The position numbers and the translations under genes were made by a program. The notes beneath the pieces are model-generated. The model was not told where the DNA came from, did not search any database, and was given only the letters and a program-made list of their open reading frames with translations. A stretch of 64,000 bases of DNA from Streptantibioticus_A sp037034305 (GTDB lineage: Bacteria; Actinomycetota; Actinomycetes; Streptomycetales; Streptomycetaceae): NCBI GenBank assembly GCA_037034305.1, contig JBAGJY010000016.1:1-64000 (forward strand), read 5' to 3'. Of the stretch, positions 1 through 8,291 are shown piece after piece (within the stretch, counting starts at the first letter, position 1; each line of letters begins with the position of its first letter).

Positions 1-10
1 TTATTGCGAA

Positions 11-52
11 AAGGGGCCTCTCCCCGGTCATCGACCCGGGGAGAGGCCCCTT
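11..52. terminator. Strong hairpin, probable terminator
   Basis: A perfect 17-bp inverted repeat (arms 11-27 and 36-52) encloses an 8-nt loop. The stem is GC-rich with A/T at its base. It probably ends a gene lying left of the window and insulates the phosphatidyltransferase that follows; it could act on either strand. Confidence 0.8.
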
Positions 53-242
53 CGCGTTCCTGGAGCCGCCCGGAGTGCAGTCCACCGCGCCCCCTATGCA
101 CTGGGCCCGACCGCGTCCCGGTAAGGTCAGGACACATCTCGTTACGTTCGTTCACAGGGCCTGCGTCACCCGCATGGACCAGGCGACGGGCGCCGCTTAC
201 CGCTACTGACCGGTACCGGACTTACAACAGGAGGCACTGCGG

Positions 243-851
243 GTGGAGGTCCAGGAGACACGGGTGCAGACTGACCGCGTCCTCACCATCCCCAACATCC
301 TCAGCATGGCGCGTCTCGTCGGTGTGCCGGTGTTCCTGTGGCTGATCCTCTGGCCGACGTTCGGCGGGCCGAACCATGACGGGTGGGCCCTGCTGGTTCT
401 GGCGCTGAGCGGCATCAGTGACTATCTGGACGGCAAGCTCGCCCGGCGGTGGAACCAGATCAGCAGTCTCGGCCGCATCCTCGACCCGGCCGCCGACCGG
501 CTGTACGTCCTGTCCACTCTTGTCGGTCTGACCTGGCGGGAGATCCTGCCGTGGTGGCTGACCGGCGCCCTGGTCGCCCGTGAGTTGATGCTCGGCGTGG
601 CGGTGCTGGTGCTGCGCCGGCACGGCTACGGTCCGCCGCAGGTGAACTTTCTGGGGAAAGCGGCAACTTTCAACCTCATGTACGCCTTTCCGCTCCTGCT
701 GCTGAGCGAGGGCAACGGGTGGTTGCACACGCTCGCTGCTATTTTCGGATGGGCGTTCGCCGGATGGGGTACAACCCTGTACTGGTGGGCAGGAATCCTC
801 TACGTGGTTCAGGTCCGCCGACTCGTCAGGGCGGACGCCACGGCCGACTGA
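243..851 (+). CDS. CDP-alcohol phosphatidyltransferase family membrane protein
   Basis: This 202-residue integral membrane enzyme should transfer a phosphatidyl group from CDP-diacylglycerol to an alcohol acceptor such as glycerol-phosphate or inositol-phosphate. The family signature D-x2-DG-x2-AR-x8-G-x3-D-x3-D is complete in the stretch starting SDYLDGKLARRW and ending ILDPAADR, so it should be active. Several hydrophobic helices follow. The GTG at 243 is chosen because AGGAGG lies at 229-234, 8 nt upstream. The acceptor cannot be read from sequence. The stand-alone position beside a sugar nucleotidyltransferase is typical of streptomycetes. Confidence 0.85.
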   Translation: MEVQETRVQTDRVLTIPNILSMARLVGVPVFLWLILWPTFGGPNHDGWALLVLALSGISDYLDGKLARRWNQISSLGRILDPAADRLYVLSTLVGLTWREILPWWLTGALVARELMLGVAVLVLRRHGYGPPQVNFLGKAATFNLMYAFPLLLLSEGNGWLHTLAAIFGWAFAGWGTTLYWWAGILYVVQVRRLVRADATAD

Positions 852-986
852 GCCCACCACCCGCCAGGCGTGCACGAGGCCGGGTGCCCGAGCGGCGGAC
901 CAACGCCGAAAAGCGCTGGACCCACGGGTCATCTGGACGGGTGAAGTCGGCGAGAATGTCGTCTCTTCGAGGAGGACACTTCCGAC

Positions 987-3482
987 ATGAAGGCCGTCGT
1001 GATGGCCGGTGGTGAGGGTACCCGCCTTCGCCCCATGACCTCCAGCATGCCCAAGCCGCTCCTGCCGGTGGTGAACCGGCCGATCATGGAGCATGTGCTG
1101 CGGCTGCTCAAGCGGCACGGTCTGAACGAGACCGTGGTGACGGTGCAATTTCTCGCGTCGCTGGTCAAGAACTACTTCGGCGACGGCGAGGAACTGGGCA
1201 TGGATCTGACCTATGCCCATGAGGAGAAGCCACTCGGCACCGCGGGAAGTGTCAAGAACGCGGAAGAAGCACTCAAGGACGACGCGTTCCTGGTCATCTC
1301 GGGAGACGCTCTGACCGATTTCGACCTGACCGAACTCATCAACTTTCACCGGGAAAAGGGTGCGCTGGTCACGGTGTGCCTGACCCGGGTGCCGAATCCG
1401 CTGGAATTCGGCATCACGATCGTGGACGAGGAGGGCAAGGTCGAGCGCTTCCTGGAGAAGCCGACCTGGGGGCAGGTCTTCTCGGACACCGTGAACACCG
1501 GCATCTACGTGATGGAACCGGAAGTGTTCGACTACGTGGAGCCGGACGTGCCGGTCGACTGGTCGGGGGATGTCTTCCCGCAGTTGATGAAGGAAGGCAA
1601 GCCCATTTACGGCTTCATCGCCGAGGGCTACTGGGAGGACGTCGGCACCCACGAGAGCTACGTCAAGGCCCAGGCGGATGTTCTCGAAGGCCGCGTCGAC
1701 GTCGAGATCGAAGGGTTCGAGATCTCCCCCGGGGTGTGGGCGGCAGAAGGCGCGGAGGTGCACCCGGACGCCGTGCTGCGCGGCCCGCTCTACATTGGCG
1801 ACTACGCGAAGGTGGAGGCGGGCACCGAAATCCGCGAGCACACCGTGATCGGGTCGAACGTCGTGGTGAAGAGCGGCGCCTTCCTGCACAAGGCGGTGGT
1901 GCACGACAACGTGTACATCGGCCCGCAGACGAATCTGCGTGGTTGTGTCGTCGGGAAGAACACCGATGTGATGCGCGCGGCACGGATCGACGACGGGGCG
2001 GTGATCGGTGACGAGTGCCTGATCGGCGAGGAGTCGATCATCGCGGGCAACGTTCGGGTGTACCCGTTCAAGACCATCGAGGCGGGCGCCTTCGTCAACA
2101 CGTCGGTGATCTGGGAGTCCCGCGGGCAGGCGCATCTGTTCGGCGCGCGCGGTGTCTCCGGGATCCTGAACGTGGAGATCACCCCGGAGCTGGCGGTGCG
2201 GCTGGCGGGCGCGTACGCCACCACCCTCAAGAAGGGCTCGACGGTCACCACGGCCCGTGACCACTCCCGTGGCGCGCGGGCGCTGAAACGTGCCGTCATC
2301 TCCGCCCTGCAGGCCAGCGCCATCGATGTGCGCGACCTTGAGAACGTGCCGATGCCGGTGGCCCGGCAGCAGACGGCGCGCGGCAGCGCGGGCGGAGTGA
2401 TGATCCGTACCACCCCGGGGGTGCCGGACTCGGTCGACATCATGTTCTTTGACGAGCGGGGCGCGGACCTCTCCCAGGCCGGGCAGCGCAAGCTCGACCG
2501 GGTGTTCGCCCGCCAGGAGTACCGTCGGGCCTTCCCCGGTGAGATCGGCGACCTGACGTTCCCGTCCAGCGTCTTCGACTCGTACACCGGCGCGCTGCTG
2601 CGGGCGGTGGACACCAACGGGGTGCGCGAGGCCGGGCTGAAGGTCGTGGTGGACGCCGCGAACGGCAGTGCGGGAATCGTGCTGCCCAACCTGCTCGGTC
2701 GCCTCGGTGTCGACGCGCTGACCATCAACCCCGGTCTGGACGAGGCACGACCGACCGAGACCGCGGACGAACGCAGGTCGGGACTGATCCGGCTGGGCGA
2801 GATCGTCGCCTCCTCCAGGGCCGCGTTCGGGGTGCGCTTCGACCCGGTCGGTGAGCGGATCTCGCTGGTGGACGAGCGCGGCAGGATCGTGGAGGACGAC
2901 CGCGCGCTGCTGGTCATGCTGGACCTTGTCGCGGCGGAGCGGCGCAGCGGGCGGGTGGCGCTGCCGGTGACCACGACCCGGATCGCGGAGCAGGTCGCCG
3001 CGTACCACGGCACGCAGGTCGAGTGGACCACCACCTCGCCCGACGACCTGACCCGGGTCGGCCGGGTGGAGTCCACGATCTTCGGCGGTGATGGACGCGG
3101 GGGTCTGATCATCCCGGAGTTCAGCAGCGTCTTCGACGGGGCCGCCGCCTTCGTACGGCTGGTCGGCCTGGTCGCCCGCACCCAGCTCACTCTCAGTCAG
3201 ATCGACGCGCGCATCCCGCGGGCGCATGTGCTCAAGCGGGACCTGGCCACTCCGTGGGCGGTCAAGGGCATGGTCATGCGGCGTGTCGTGGAGGAGGCGG
3301 GCGATCGCTTCGTCGACACGACTGACGGGGTGCGGGTGGTGGAGTCGGACGGCCGCTGGGTGCTGGTGCTGCCCGACCCGGCGGAGGCGGTGACCAGGCT
3401 GTGGGCGGAAGGGCCGGACGATGCCTCCGCCCAGGCACTGTTGGACGAGTGGTCCGCGGTGGTGGACAGCGCCGGACGCTGA
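987..3482 (+). CDS. Sugar-phosphate nucleotidyltransferase fused to a degenerate phosphomannomutase-like domain
   Basis: This 831-residue protein starts with a mannose-1-phosphate guanylyltransferase-type domain (signature GGEGTRLRPMT, residues 8-18; HEEKPLGTAG further on). A left-handed beta-helix hexapeptide region follows (about 240-370), then an alpha-phosphohexomutase-like half (about 385-831). In that half the catalytic TASHNP loop is replaced by RTTPGV (about 474-479), so the phosphorylated serine is missing. The metal loop DGDGDR reads DPVGER (619-624). The first domain therefore probably makes GDP-mannose, or another NDP-sugar, while the second looks non-catalytic. GAGGAGG at about 968-974 supports the ATG at 987. 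Similar fusions are usually annotated mannose-1-phosphate guanyltransferase in actinomycetes. Confidence 0.85.
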   Translation: MKAVVMAGGEGTRLRPMTSSMPKPLLPVVNRPIMEHVLRLLKRHGLNETVVTVQFLASLVKNYFGDGEELGMDLTYAHEEKPLGTAGSVKNAEEALKDDAFLVISGDALTDFDLTELINFHREKGALVTVCLTRVPNPLEFGITIVDEEGKVERFLEKPTWGQVFSDTVNTGIYVMEPEVFDYVEPDVPVDWSGDVFPQLMKEGKPIYGFIAEGYWEDVGTHESYVKAQADVLEGRVDVEIEGFEISPGVWAAEGAEVHPDAVLRGPLYIGDYAKVEAGTEIREHTVIGSNVVVKSGAFLHKAVVHDNVYIGPQTNLRGCVVGKNTDVMRAARIDDGAVIGDECLIGEESIIAGNVRVYPFKTIEAGAFVNTSVIWESRGQAHLFGARGVSGILNVEITPELAVRLAGAYATTLKKGSTVTTARDHSRGARALKRAVISALQASAIDVRDLENVPMPVARQQTARGSAGGVMIRTTPGVPDSVDIMFFDERGADLSQAGQRKLDRVFARQEYRRAFPGEIGDLTFPSSVFDSYTGALLRAVDTNGVREAGLKVVVDAANGSAGIVLPNLLGRLGVDALTINPGLDEARPTETADERRSGLIRLGEIVASSRAAFGVRFDPVGERISLVDERGRIVEDDRALLVMLDLVAAERRSGRVALPVTTTRIAEQVAAYHGTQVEWTTTSPDDLTRVGRVESTIFGGDGRGGLIIPEFSSVFDGAAAFVRLVGLVARTQLTLSQIDARIPRAHVLKRDLATPWAVKGMVMRRVVEEAGDRFVDTTDGVRVVESDGRWVLVLPDPAEAVTRLWAEGPDDASAQALLDEWSAVVDSAGR

Positions 3483-3498
3483 TTTCCGGCCGTACGCC

Positions 3499-3529
3499 GC
3501 GTCGCCGCTCCTTTGGGGCGGCGACGCGT
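3499..3529. terminator. Hairpin after the nucleotidyltransferase fusion gene
   Basis: Arms 3499-3509 and 3519-3529 form a perfect 11-bp GC stem with a 9-nt loop, 17 nt after the stop codon. The outer flanks extend the pairing imperfectly. A likely terminator of the upstream gene. Confidence 0.65.
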
Positions 3530-3584
3530 GCGGTACGTGTGTGGTTCATCGCCGCGCGTGTGCGTCGCCCGCTGTGACGTGGAG

Positions 3585-3615
3585 TCGAACGGCGCGTCGT
3601 ACGGGGGCCGTTCGA
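3585..3615. promoter_or_regulatory. Inverted repeat upstream of the DUF881 operon
   Basis: TCGAACGGC (3585-3593) is repeated in inverted orientation as GCCGTTCGA (3607-3615) across a 13-nt spacer, ending about 34 nt before the likely start. The half-sites contain CGAAC/GTTCG, but the spacing is far longer than a LexA box (CGAAC-N4-GTTCG). It could be an operator or an mRNA hairpin. Confidence 0.35.
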
Positions 3616-3648
3616 GAAGTGTCGGTGCGACGTGCGACGATGTGCGGC

Positions 3649-4572
3649 ATGCCGCAGCAGCCCCCCGTTCGGAGCACCCCGACGCCGCCACCGCGCCGTG
3701 ATGCCTCCATGTCGCTGCTGACCAACATCATGGAGCACAGCCTGGACGACGGTTACGCCGAGGCCGCCGCCCGCCGTGGGCAGACCGGCCGCTCCCGGCT
3801 GCCGAGCACCACCCGCGCCCGGGCCGTGTTCGCCGCCGGGCTGGTGGTCGTCGCCCTGGTGATCACGCTCGGCGCCGCCCAGGCGCAGTACGCCGCGCCC
3901 ACCCTGGCCAAGGAGCGCCAGGAGCTGATCAACCGCATCGGCACCGAAACCCGTGGCACCGACCAGTTGCAGAAGGACGTGAACACCCTGCGCGGCCAGG
4001 TCGAGTCGCAGCAGCGGAACGCGCTGCCCCGGCACGGCAGGGACAACGCGGATCTGATGGGCCTGCTCTCCGGTGCGACGTCGGTCAGCGGGCCCGGTGT
4101 CCAACTGGTCGTGGACGACGCCAGGGAAGCCTCCGCGAGCAGCGGTTCCGGGCCGCGGGAGACCAGCGGTTTCTCCGACACCGGCCGGGTGCGTGACCGG
4201 GATCTGCAGCGGGTGGTCAACGGACTGTGGCAGTCCGGTGCGGAGGCGGTCTCCATCAACGGGCAGCGGCTGACCGCGTTGTCCGCGATCCGCGCCGCCG
4301 GTGAGGCGATACTGGTCGACAACAAACCGCTGGTGCCTCCCTACACCGTGCTCGCGGTCGGTGACGGGCCGCGGCTGAGCGCGTCCTTCCAGGGCAGCCC
4401 GGACGGTCAGTACTTGCGTGTGCTGCAGCAGAACTACGGCATCCGTACCAGCATTTCGGTCAGGAACGAGGTGCGGCTGCCCGCGGCCCCGAGCGTGGCG
4501 GTGCGCATCGCGACGCCGGTCGCGGGTAGCGGCGGCTCGGGTACCGCGCAGACAGGGAAGGGCAAGAAGTGA
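3649..4572 (+). CDS. DUF881 membrane-anchored protein (first paralogue)
   Basis: The product is 307 residues from ATG 3649; ATG 3640 and ATG 3709 are alternatives and none has a clear ribosome site. A cytoplasmic N-terminus precedes one transmembrane helix (about 58-78). An extracytoplasmic coiled region (about 80-115) and the DUF881 domain follow, with its VSGPGVQLVVDD and DLQRVVNGLW segments. DUF881 proteins in actinomycetes and Bacillus sit near small basic protein and division genes, but their biochemical role is not established. The stop overlaps the next gene start (GTGA), so the two are translationally coupled. A second paralogue is encoded at 4909. Confidence 0.8.
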   Translation: MPQQPPVRSTPTPPPRRDASMSLLTNIMEHSLDDGYAEAAARRGQTGRSRLPSTTRARAVFAAGLVVVALVITLGAAQAQYAAPTLAKERQELINRIGTETRGTDQLQKDVNTLRGQVESQQRNALPRHGRDNADLMGLLSGATSVSGPGVQLVVDDAREASASSGSGPRETSGFSDTGRVRDRDLQRVVNGLWQSGAEAVSINGQRLTALSAIRAAGEAILVDNKPLVPPYTVLAVGDGPRLSASFQGSPDGQYLRVLQQNYGIRTSISVRNEVRLPAAPSVAVRIATPVAGSGGSGTAQTGKGKK

Positions 4573-4901
4573 TCGCCGTATTGGGGCTCGTCGTCGGAGT
4601 CGTGGTCGGGCTGGTGCTGCGGCCCGTTGTGCCGTCGGCGGTGGAGCCCTATCTGCCGATCGCCGTGGTCGCGGCGCTGGACGCGGTGTTCGGCGGGGTG
4701 CGCGCGATGCTCGACGGGATCTTCGACGACAAGGTCTTCGTGGTGTCGTTCCTGTCGAACGTCGTGGTCGCCGCGCTGATCGTGTTCCTCGGCGACAAGC
4801 TCGGCGTCGGCTCCCAGTTGTCCACCGGCGTGGTCGTGGTGCTCGGCATCCGCATCTTCTCCAACGCGGCGGCCATCCGCCGCCATGTGTTCCGGGCGTG
4901 A
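4569..4901 (+). CDS. Small basic protein family (DUF1290) membrane protein
   Basis: This 110-residue protein has three or four hydrophobic helices and the family's conserved LRPVVPSAVEPYLPIAVVAA and LGIRIFSNAAAIRRH stretches. The start GTG overlaps the TGA of the DUF881 gene by sharing GTGA, and a second DUF881 gene follows 7 nt downstream. The triplet DUF881-Sbp-DUF881 is a conserved actinobacterial module next to cell-envelope and division genes. Sbp has been described as a protein encoded near division genes in Bacillus; its function is not known. Confidence 0.85.
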   Translation: MIAVLGLVVGVVVGLVLRPVVPSAVEPYLPIAVVAALDAVFGGVRAMLDGIFDDKVFVVSFLSNVVVAALIVFLGDKLGVGSQLSTGVVVVLGIRIFSNAAAIRRHVFRA

Positions 4902-4908
4902 GGCGGCG

Positions 4909-5793
4909 ATGAGCGACAACGAGCGGCCCAAGGAGCAACCGGAGGAGCAGCCGGAGCGTCGGCCGCTGCCGCCGGAGTCGGTGTCCGAGGAGACGCCGAC
5001 GCCCGGTCCGGAAGCGGAACCGGAGCATGACGTACGGGCCGAGTCGGAGAAGTCCGCCGGGGGCGACGGGCAGGCCACCGGTCTGCGGCGGCTGGCGAAC
5101 GGGCTGTGGCCGCCGCGCTTCACCCGTGCCCAACTCATCTTCGCGCTGCTGCTGTTCGCGCTGGGCCTCGGACTCGCCATCCAGGTCCGTACCGCCAGCG
5201 ACAACGGGGTGCTGCGCGGTGCCCGCCAGGAGGACCTGGTGCGGATCCTGTCCGAACTCGACGCCAGGACCCAGCGCCTGGAGGACGAGAAGCGCGGTCT
5301 GGACAATCAGCGCACCGAGTTGCAGACCAGCTCGAACCAGGCCGCCGAGGCGCAGAAGCAGACCTACCAGAAGGCGCAGCAACTGGGCGTGCTGGCGGGC
5401 ACGGTGGCCGCCCAGGGGCCCGGCATCACTATGACCATCCGGCCGTCCGGCGGCGCCGTCTCCGCGGACGAACTGCTGGACGCGTTGCAGGAGCTGCGGG
5501 CCGCGGGTGCGGAGGCGGTGCAGATCAACGACGTACGGGCGGTGGCGGGTACGTACTTCACCGACGCCGCGGGAGGTGTGTCGGTCGACGGGCACCAACT
5601 GTCGCCACCGTACGTGTTCAAGGTGATCGGCAATCCGCCTGACCTGCAACCGGCGTTGAACATCCCCGGTGGCGTGGTCCAGACCTTGCAGAAGGAGCAG
5701 GCTACGGTATCCGTCGTGGCGTCGCAGAAGATCGTCGTGGACGCCTTGCGATCGGTGAAACAGCCTGACTACGCTCGGTCGTCAGGCCAGTGA
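4909..5793 (+). CDS. DUF881 membrane-anchored protein (second paralogue)
   Basis: The product is 294 residues. A charged acidic N-terminal tail of about 60 residues (rich in Glu and Pro) precedes one transmembrane helix (about 75-95). A coiled-coil segment rich in Gln and Glu follows (about 105-155), then the DUF881 domain with AAQGPGITMTI and DELLDALQELRAAGAEAVQI. ATG 4909 is used, 7 nt after the small-basic-protein stop, with a weak AGGCGG in between. It matches the first paralogue in layout but has a longer cytoplasmic tail, which suggests a membrane heterodimer or complex with the protein encoded between them (inference). Confidence 0.8.
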   Translation: MSDNERPKEQPEEQPERRPLPPESVSEETPTPGPEAEPEHDVRAESEKSAGGDGQATGLRRLANGLWPPRFTRAQLIFALLLFALGLGLAIQVRTASDNGVLRGARQEDLVRILSELDARTQRLEDEKRGLDNQRTELQTSSNQAAEAQKQTYQKAQQLGVLAGTVAAQGPGITMTIRPSGGAVSADELLDALQELRAAGAEAVQINDVRAVAGTYFTDAAGGVSVDGHQLSPPYVFKVIGNPPDLQPALNIPGGVVQTLQKEQATVSVVASQKIVVDALRSVKQPDYARSSGQ

Positions 5794-5947
5794 GGCGGGG
5801 GGAGATGGAGCGCAGCTGGGGAGGGGTGGACGGCGCGAGGGGGCGGCGTACCGATGGGGCGGTGCGTGGTGGAAACTGTGGAGTGACCTGGTTCGTTGTC
5901 CGGGTGACCGGAACGGCCGGTCGGTGTTGCGAGGGTTCGTCCTGCCC

Positions 5948-5986
5948 CACGGGCGGGTCTGTTTCTTTCAAGGGGAATCGCCCGTG
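5948..5986 (+). promoter_or_regulatory. Start-codon-pairing hairpin in the garA leader
   Basis: CACGGGCG (5948-5955) pairs perfectly with CGCCCGTG (5979-5986). The right arm contains the GTG start codon of garA (5984-5986), and the ribosome site AAGGGG (5970-5975) lies in the 23-nt loop. If it forms in the mRNA, it would bury the start codon and could throttle translation. Confidence 0.4.
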
Positions 5987-6829
5987 AAGTTGTTTGAGAA
6001 GTTGTTCGGCAGGCGCGCACGGCAGGCGGGTGACCCGGCTACGGCGCGTCACCGGGCGTCCCGTCAGGCGCAGGGTGAGGGGACGGGCCAGGAACGTCCG
6101 CTCTTCCGCGACGAGTCGGTTGCCCCGGGTGGCGACACGGGCGGTCATGGGCCGGTATCTGTTGACCCTGCCGCGTCGGGCCGCATAGGTTTCCAGGAAC
6201 CATCGACCTCAGGTATGGGTGGAGGGTTCTCCTCCGACCCGTATGCGTCGAACGTTCCCGCGGGCCAGCCGCGGCAGGAGGCTCAGCCCATGGCGTCCTT
6301 GCCGGTGTGTACGAGGTGCGGACACCAGAACGCGGAGGCGAGCCGCTTCTGCTCCAACTGCGGTGCGCCGCTGCGCGGCGGTGCCGCGGCGGAGCGCTCC
6401 TCCGAGACCACCTCCACCATCTCGATCTCCGGCCTGGAGGCCTACGAGGCCGAGGTGACCGGTCAGACGGCGCTGCCGTGGCTGACTCCGGAGGCGCAGG
6501 CCGCGGTGGAGGCGCTGCCGCCCGGCTCCGCGCTGCTGGTGGTCAAGCGCGGCCCCAACTCCGGCAGCCGGTTCCTGCTGGACAGCGAGGTCACCACGGC
6601 CGGACGGCACCCGCAGAGCGACATCTTCCTGGACGACGTGACGGTCTCGCGGCGGCACGTCGAGTTCCGCCGGGGAGCGGGCGGCGGGTTCAGCGTGGCC
6701 GACGTCGGCAGCCTGAACGGGACGTATGTGAACCGTGAGCCGATCGACTCCGTTGCGCTCAACAACGGGGACGAAGTGCAGATCGGCAAGTACCGGCTGG
6801 TCTTCTACACGAACCAGCGGAGCTACTGA
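5984..6829 (+). CDS. garA: FHA-domain regulator GarA/OdhI type with zinc ribbon
   Basis: The product is 281 residues. In order: a short basic N-terminus (MKLFEKLFGRRAR), a low-complexity linker, a zinc ribbon with CxxC pairs C109/C112 and C123/C126, an ETTST phospho-acceptor motif (141-145), and an FHA domain (about 183-275) with GR (207-208), SRRH (222-225) and N245. In Corynebacterium OdhI and mycobacterial GarA, phosphorylation of the ETTS threonines by PknG or PknB makes the FHA domain fold back and release inhibited 2-oxoglutarate-using enzymes. The motif supports the same switch here. The zinc ribbon and long linker are absent from the mycobacterial protein. GTG 5984 is preceded by AAGGGG. 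ftsR follows. Confidence 0.85.
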   Translation: MKLFEKLFGRRARQAGDPATARHRASRQAQGEGTGQERPLFRDESVAPGGDTGGHGPVSVDPAASGRIGFQEPSTSGMGGGFSSDPYASNVPAGQPRQEAQPMASLPVCTRCGHQNAEASRFCSNCGAPLRGGAAAERSSETTSTISISGLEAYEAEVTGQTALPWLTPEAQAAVEALPPGSALLVVKRGPNSGSRFLLDSEVTTAGRHPQSDIFLDDVTVSRRHVEFRRGAGGGFSVADVGSLNGTYVNREPIDSVALNNGDEVQIGKYRLVFYTNQRSY

Positions 6830-6855
6830 CCCGCACACCCGCAAGGGGAAGGTTC

Positions 6856-7590
6856 ATGCTGCGTACACCGCCGGGCGGTGCCGGTAACGGCACCGCCGCC
6901 ACGGACGGGCGGCTGATGAGCATCGGAGCGGTGCTCGCGCTGCTGCGGGACGAGTTTCCCGAGGTCACCATCTCGAAGATCCGCTTCCTGGAGGCGGAGG
7001 GCCTGGTGGAGCCGCAGCGCACGCCCTCCGGGTACCGGAAGTTCGGCGTGCGCGATGTGGAACGGCTGGCTCAGGTGCTGCGGTTGCAGCGTGACCACTA
7101 CCTTCCGTTGAAGGTGATCAGGGAGTACCTCGACGCGCTGGACGCGGGTGAGCAGGTCGCCCTGCCGGGTCCCGCGGAGCCGGTGGACCTGCTGGACGCC
7201 GGTGCGGAGCGGCCCGGCGGCGGTCCACGGATCGGCCGGGAGGAACTGCTGGCCGCCTCCGGTGTCGGCGAGGAGGCGCTGGACGGCTGGGCGTCGTACG
7301 GCCTGATCGAGCCGGACGCGGACGGTGAGTACGACGCGGAGGCGGTCACCATCGCCAAGCTCATCCGGGACCTGGGCGGATACGGGCTGGAGCCGCGCCA
7401 TCTGCGGGCCGTCAAGGCCGCCGCGGAGCGCCAGGTCAGCCTGGTGGAGCAGGTGGTCGCGCCGTTGCGGCGGCACCGCAACCCGCAGACCAGGGCGCAT
7501 GCCGAGGCGACGGCGCGGGAGCTGGCCACCTTGTCGGTGCGGCTGCACGCCGCACTCGTCCAGTCGGCGCTGCGGGTCCGGCAGATCTGA
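6856..7590 (+). CDS. ftsR: MerR-family cell-division regulator FtsR type
   Basis: This 244-residue protein has an N-terminal winged helix-turn-helix of MerR type. The segments LMSIGAVLALLRDEFPEV, ISKIRFLEAEGLVEP and RTPSGYRKF span about residues 20-65, followed by a dimerisation helix. A C-terminal domain contains a second HTH-like stretch. The order garA-ftsR-DUF151-merR is that of corynebacteria and other actinobacteria, where FtsR activates ftsZ. No effector-binding cysteines are seen. AAGGGGAAGG 5 nt upstream supports ATG 6856. Transcription probably continues from garA, 26 nt upstream. Confidence 0.8.
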   Translation: MLRTPPGGAGNGTAATDGRLMSIGAVLALLRDEFPEVTISKIRFLEAEGLVEPQRTPSGYRKFGVRDVERLAQVLRLQRDHYLPLKVIREYLDALDAGEQVALPGPAEPVDLLDAGAERPGGGPRIGREELLAASGVGEEALDGWASYGLIEPDADGEYDAEAVTIAKLIRDLGGYGLEPRHLRAVKAAAERQVSLVEQVVAPLRRHRNPQTRAHAEATARELATLSVRLHAALVQSALRVRQI

Positions 7591-7727
7591 CCGAGATCCG
7601 GCAGCGGGCGGCTGACCCGGGGGTAACCGCGTATGACCTGGTCACCGGCGAAATGTTTCGGCCAGCGGGTGGGCGGTCCGTGCCGAGGGCCGGAATGCCC
7701 GACTACCCAAAGTCTTCGGTAACGGCC

Positions 7728-7742
7728 TAGGGTTGCTGTGTG
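7728..7742 (+). promoter_or_regulatory. -10 box of a probable leaderless promoter for the DUF151 gene
   Basis: TAGGGT at 7728-7733 lies 7 nt before the GTG start at 7740, and no Shine-Dalgarno sequence is present. This geometry is typical of leaderless streptomycete transcripts. No convincing -35 box is visible 17-18 nt upstream. Confidence 0.45.
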
Positions 7743-8213
7743 AATGAGCTCGATGTCGTGGGTGTCCGGGTGGAAATGCCCTCCAACCAGCCGATCGTGC
7801 TGCTGCGCGAGGTGGGCGGGGACCGGTACCTGCCCATCTGGATCGGTCCGGGGGAGGCGACCGCGATCGCCTTCGCCCAGCAGGGCATGACGCCCGCGCG
7901 CCCATTGACCCACGACCTCTTCAAGGACGTTCTCGACGCGGTGGGCCAGCAGCTCACCGAGGTGCGGATCACGGACCTGAGGGAGGGCGTGTTCTACGCG
8001 GAGCTGGTGTTCGCCAGCGGGGTCGAGGTGAGCGCACGGCCGTCCGACGCCATAGCGCTCGCGCTGCGCACCGGAACGCCGATCTTCGGCAGCGACGGTG
8101 TCCTGGACGACGCGGGGATCGCCATCCCCGACGAGCAGGAGGACGAGGTCGAGAAGTTCCGCGAGTTCCTCGACCAGATCTCTCCGGAGGACTTCGGTAC
8201 CAGCAACCAGTGA
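7740..8213 (+). CDS. Bifunctional nuclease family protein (DUF151)
   Basis: The 157-residue product begins MNELDVVGVRVEMPSN and contains the family's PIVLLREVGGDRYLPIWIG, EATAIAFAQQG and ARPSDAIALALRTGTPIF blocks. The C-terminus is acidic (PDEQEDEVEKFREFLDQI). Plant relatives of this family degrade RNA and DNA; the bacterial role is not settled. The gene sits in the conserved garA-ftsR-nuclease-merR block. The start lacks a ribosome site, and a -10 element 7 nt upstream suggests a leaderless message independent of ftsR. Confidence 0.85.
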   Translation: MNELDVVGVRVEMPSNQPIVLLREVGGDRYLPIWIGPGEATAIAFAQQGMTPARPLTHDLFKDVLDAVGQQLTEVRITDLREGVFYAELVFASGVEVSARPSDAIALALRTGTPIFGSDGVLDDAGIAIPDEQEDEVEKFREFLDQISPEDFGTSNQ

Positions 8214-8291
8214 CCCGGCGGGGGCTGTTCAGGCCATTCGGCTAGCCTTTCCCGCCGAGAGGGCACGCGAAACCACTCTTGGGGTGGAAAT

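Noticed and set aside
222..3227. A 1001-codon open frame on the reverse strand across the nucleotidyltransferase fusion gene
   Set aside because: It is antisense to a well-defined gene with motifs in every domain; long antisense frames are expected from high-GC codon bias and the translation resembles no protein family.
3585..3615. LexA (SOS) box upstream of the DUF881 operon
   Set aside because: The CGAAC/GTTCG half-sites are separated by 19 nt, not the 4 nt of a LexA box.
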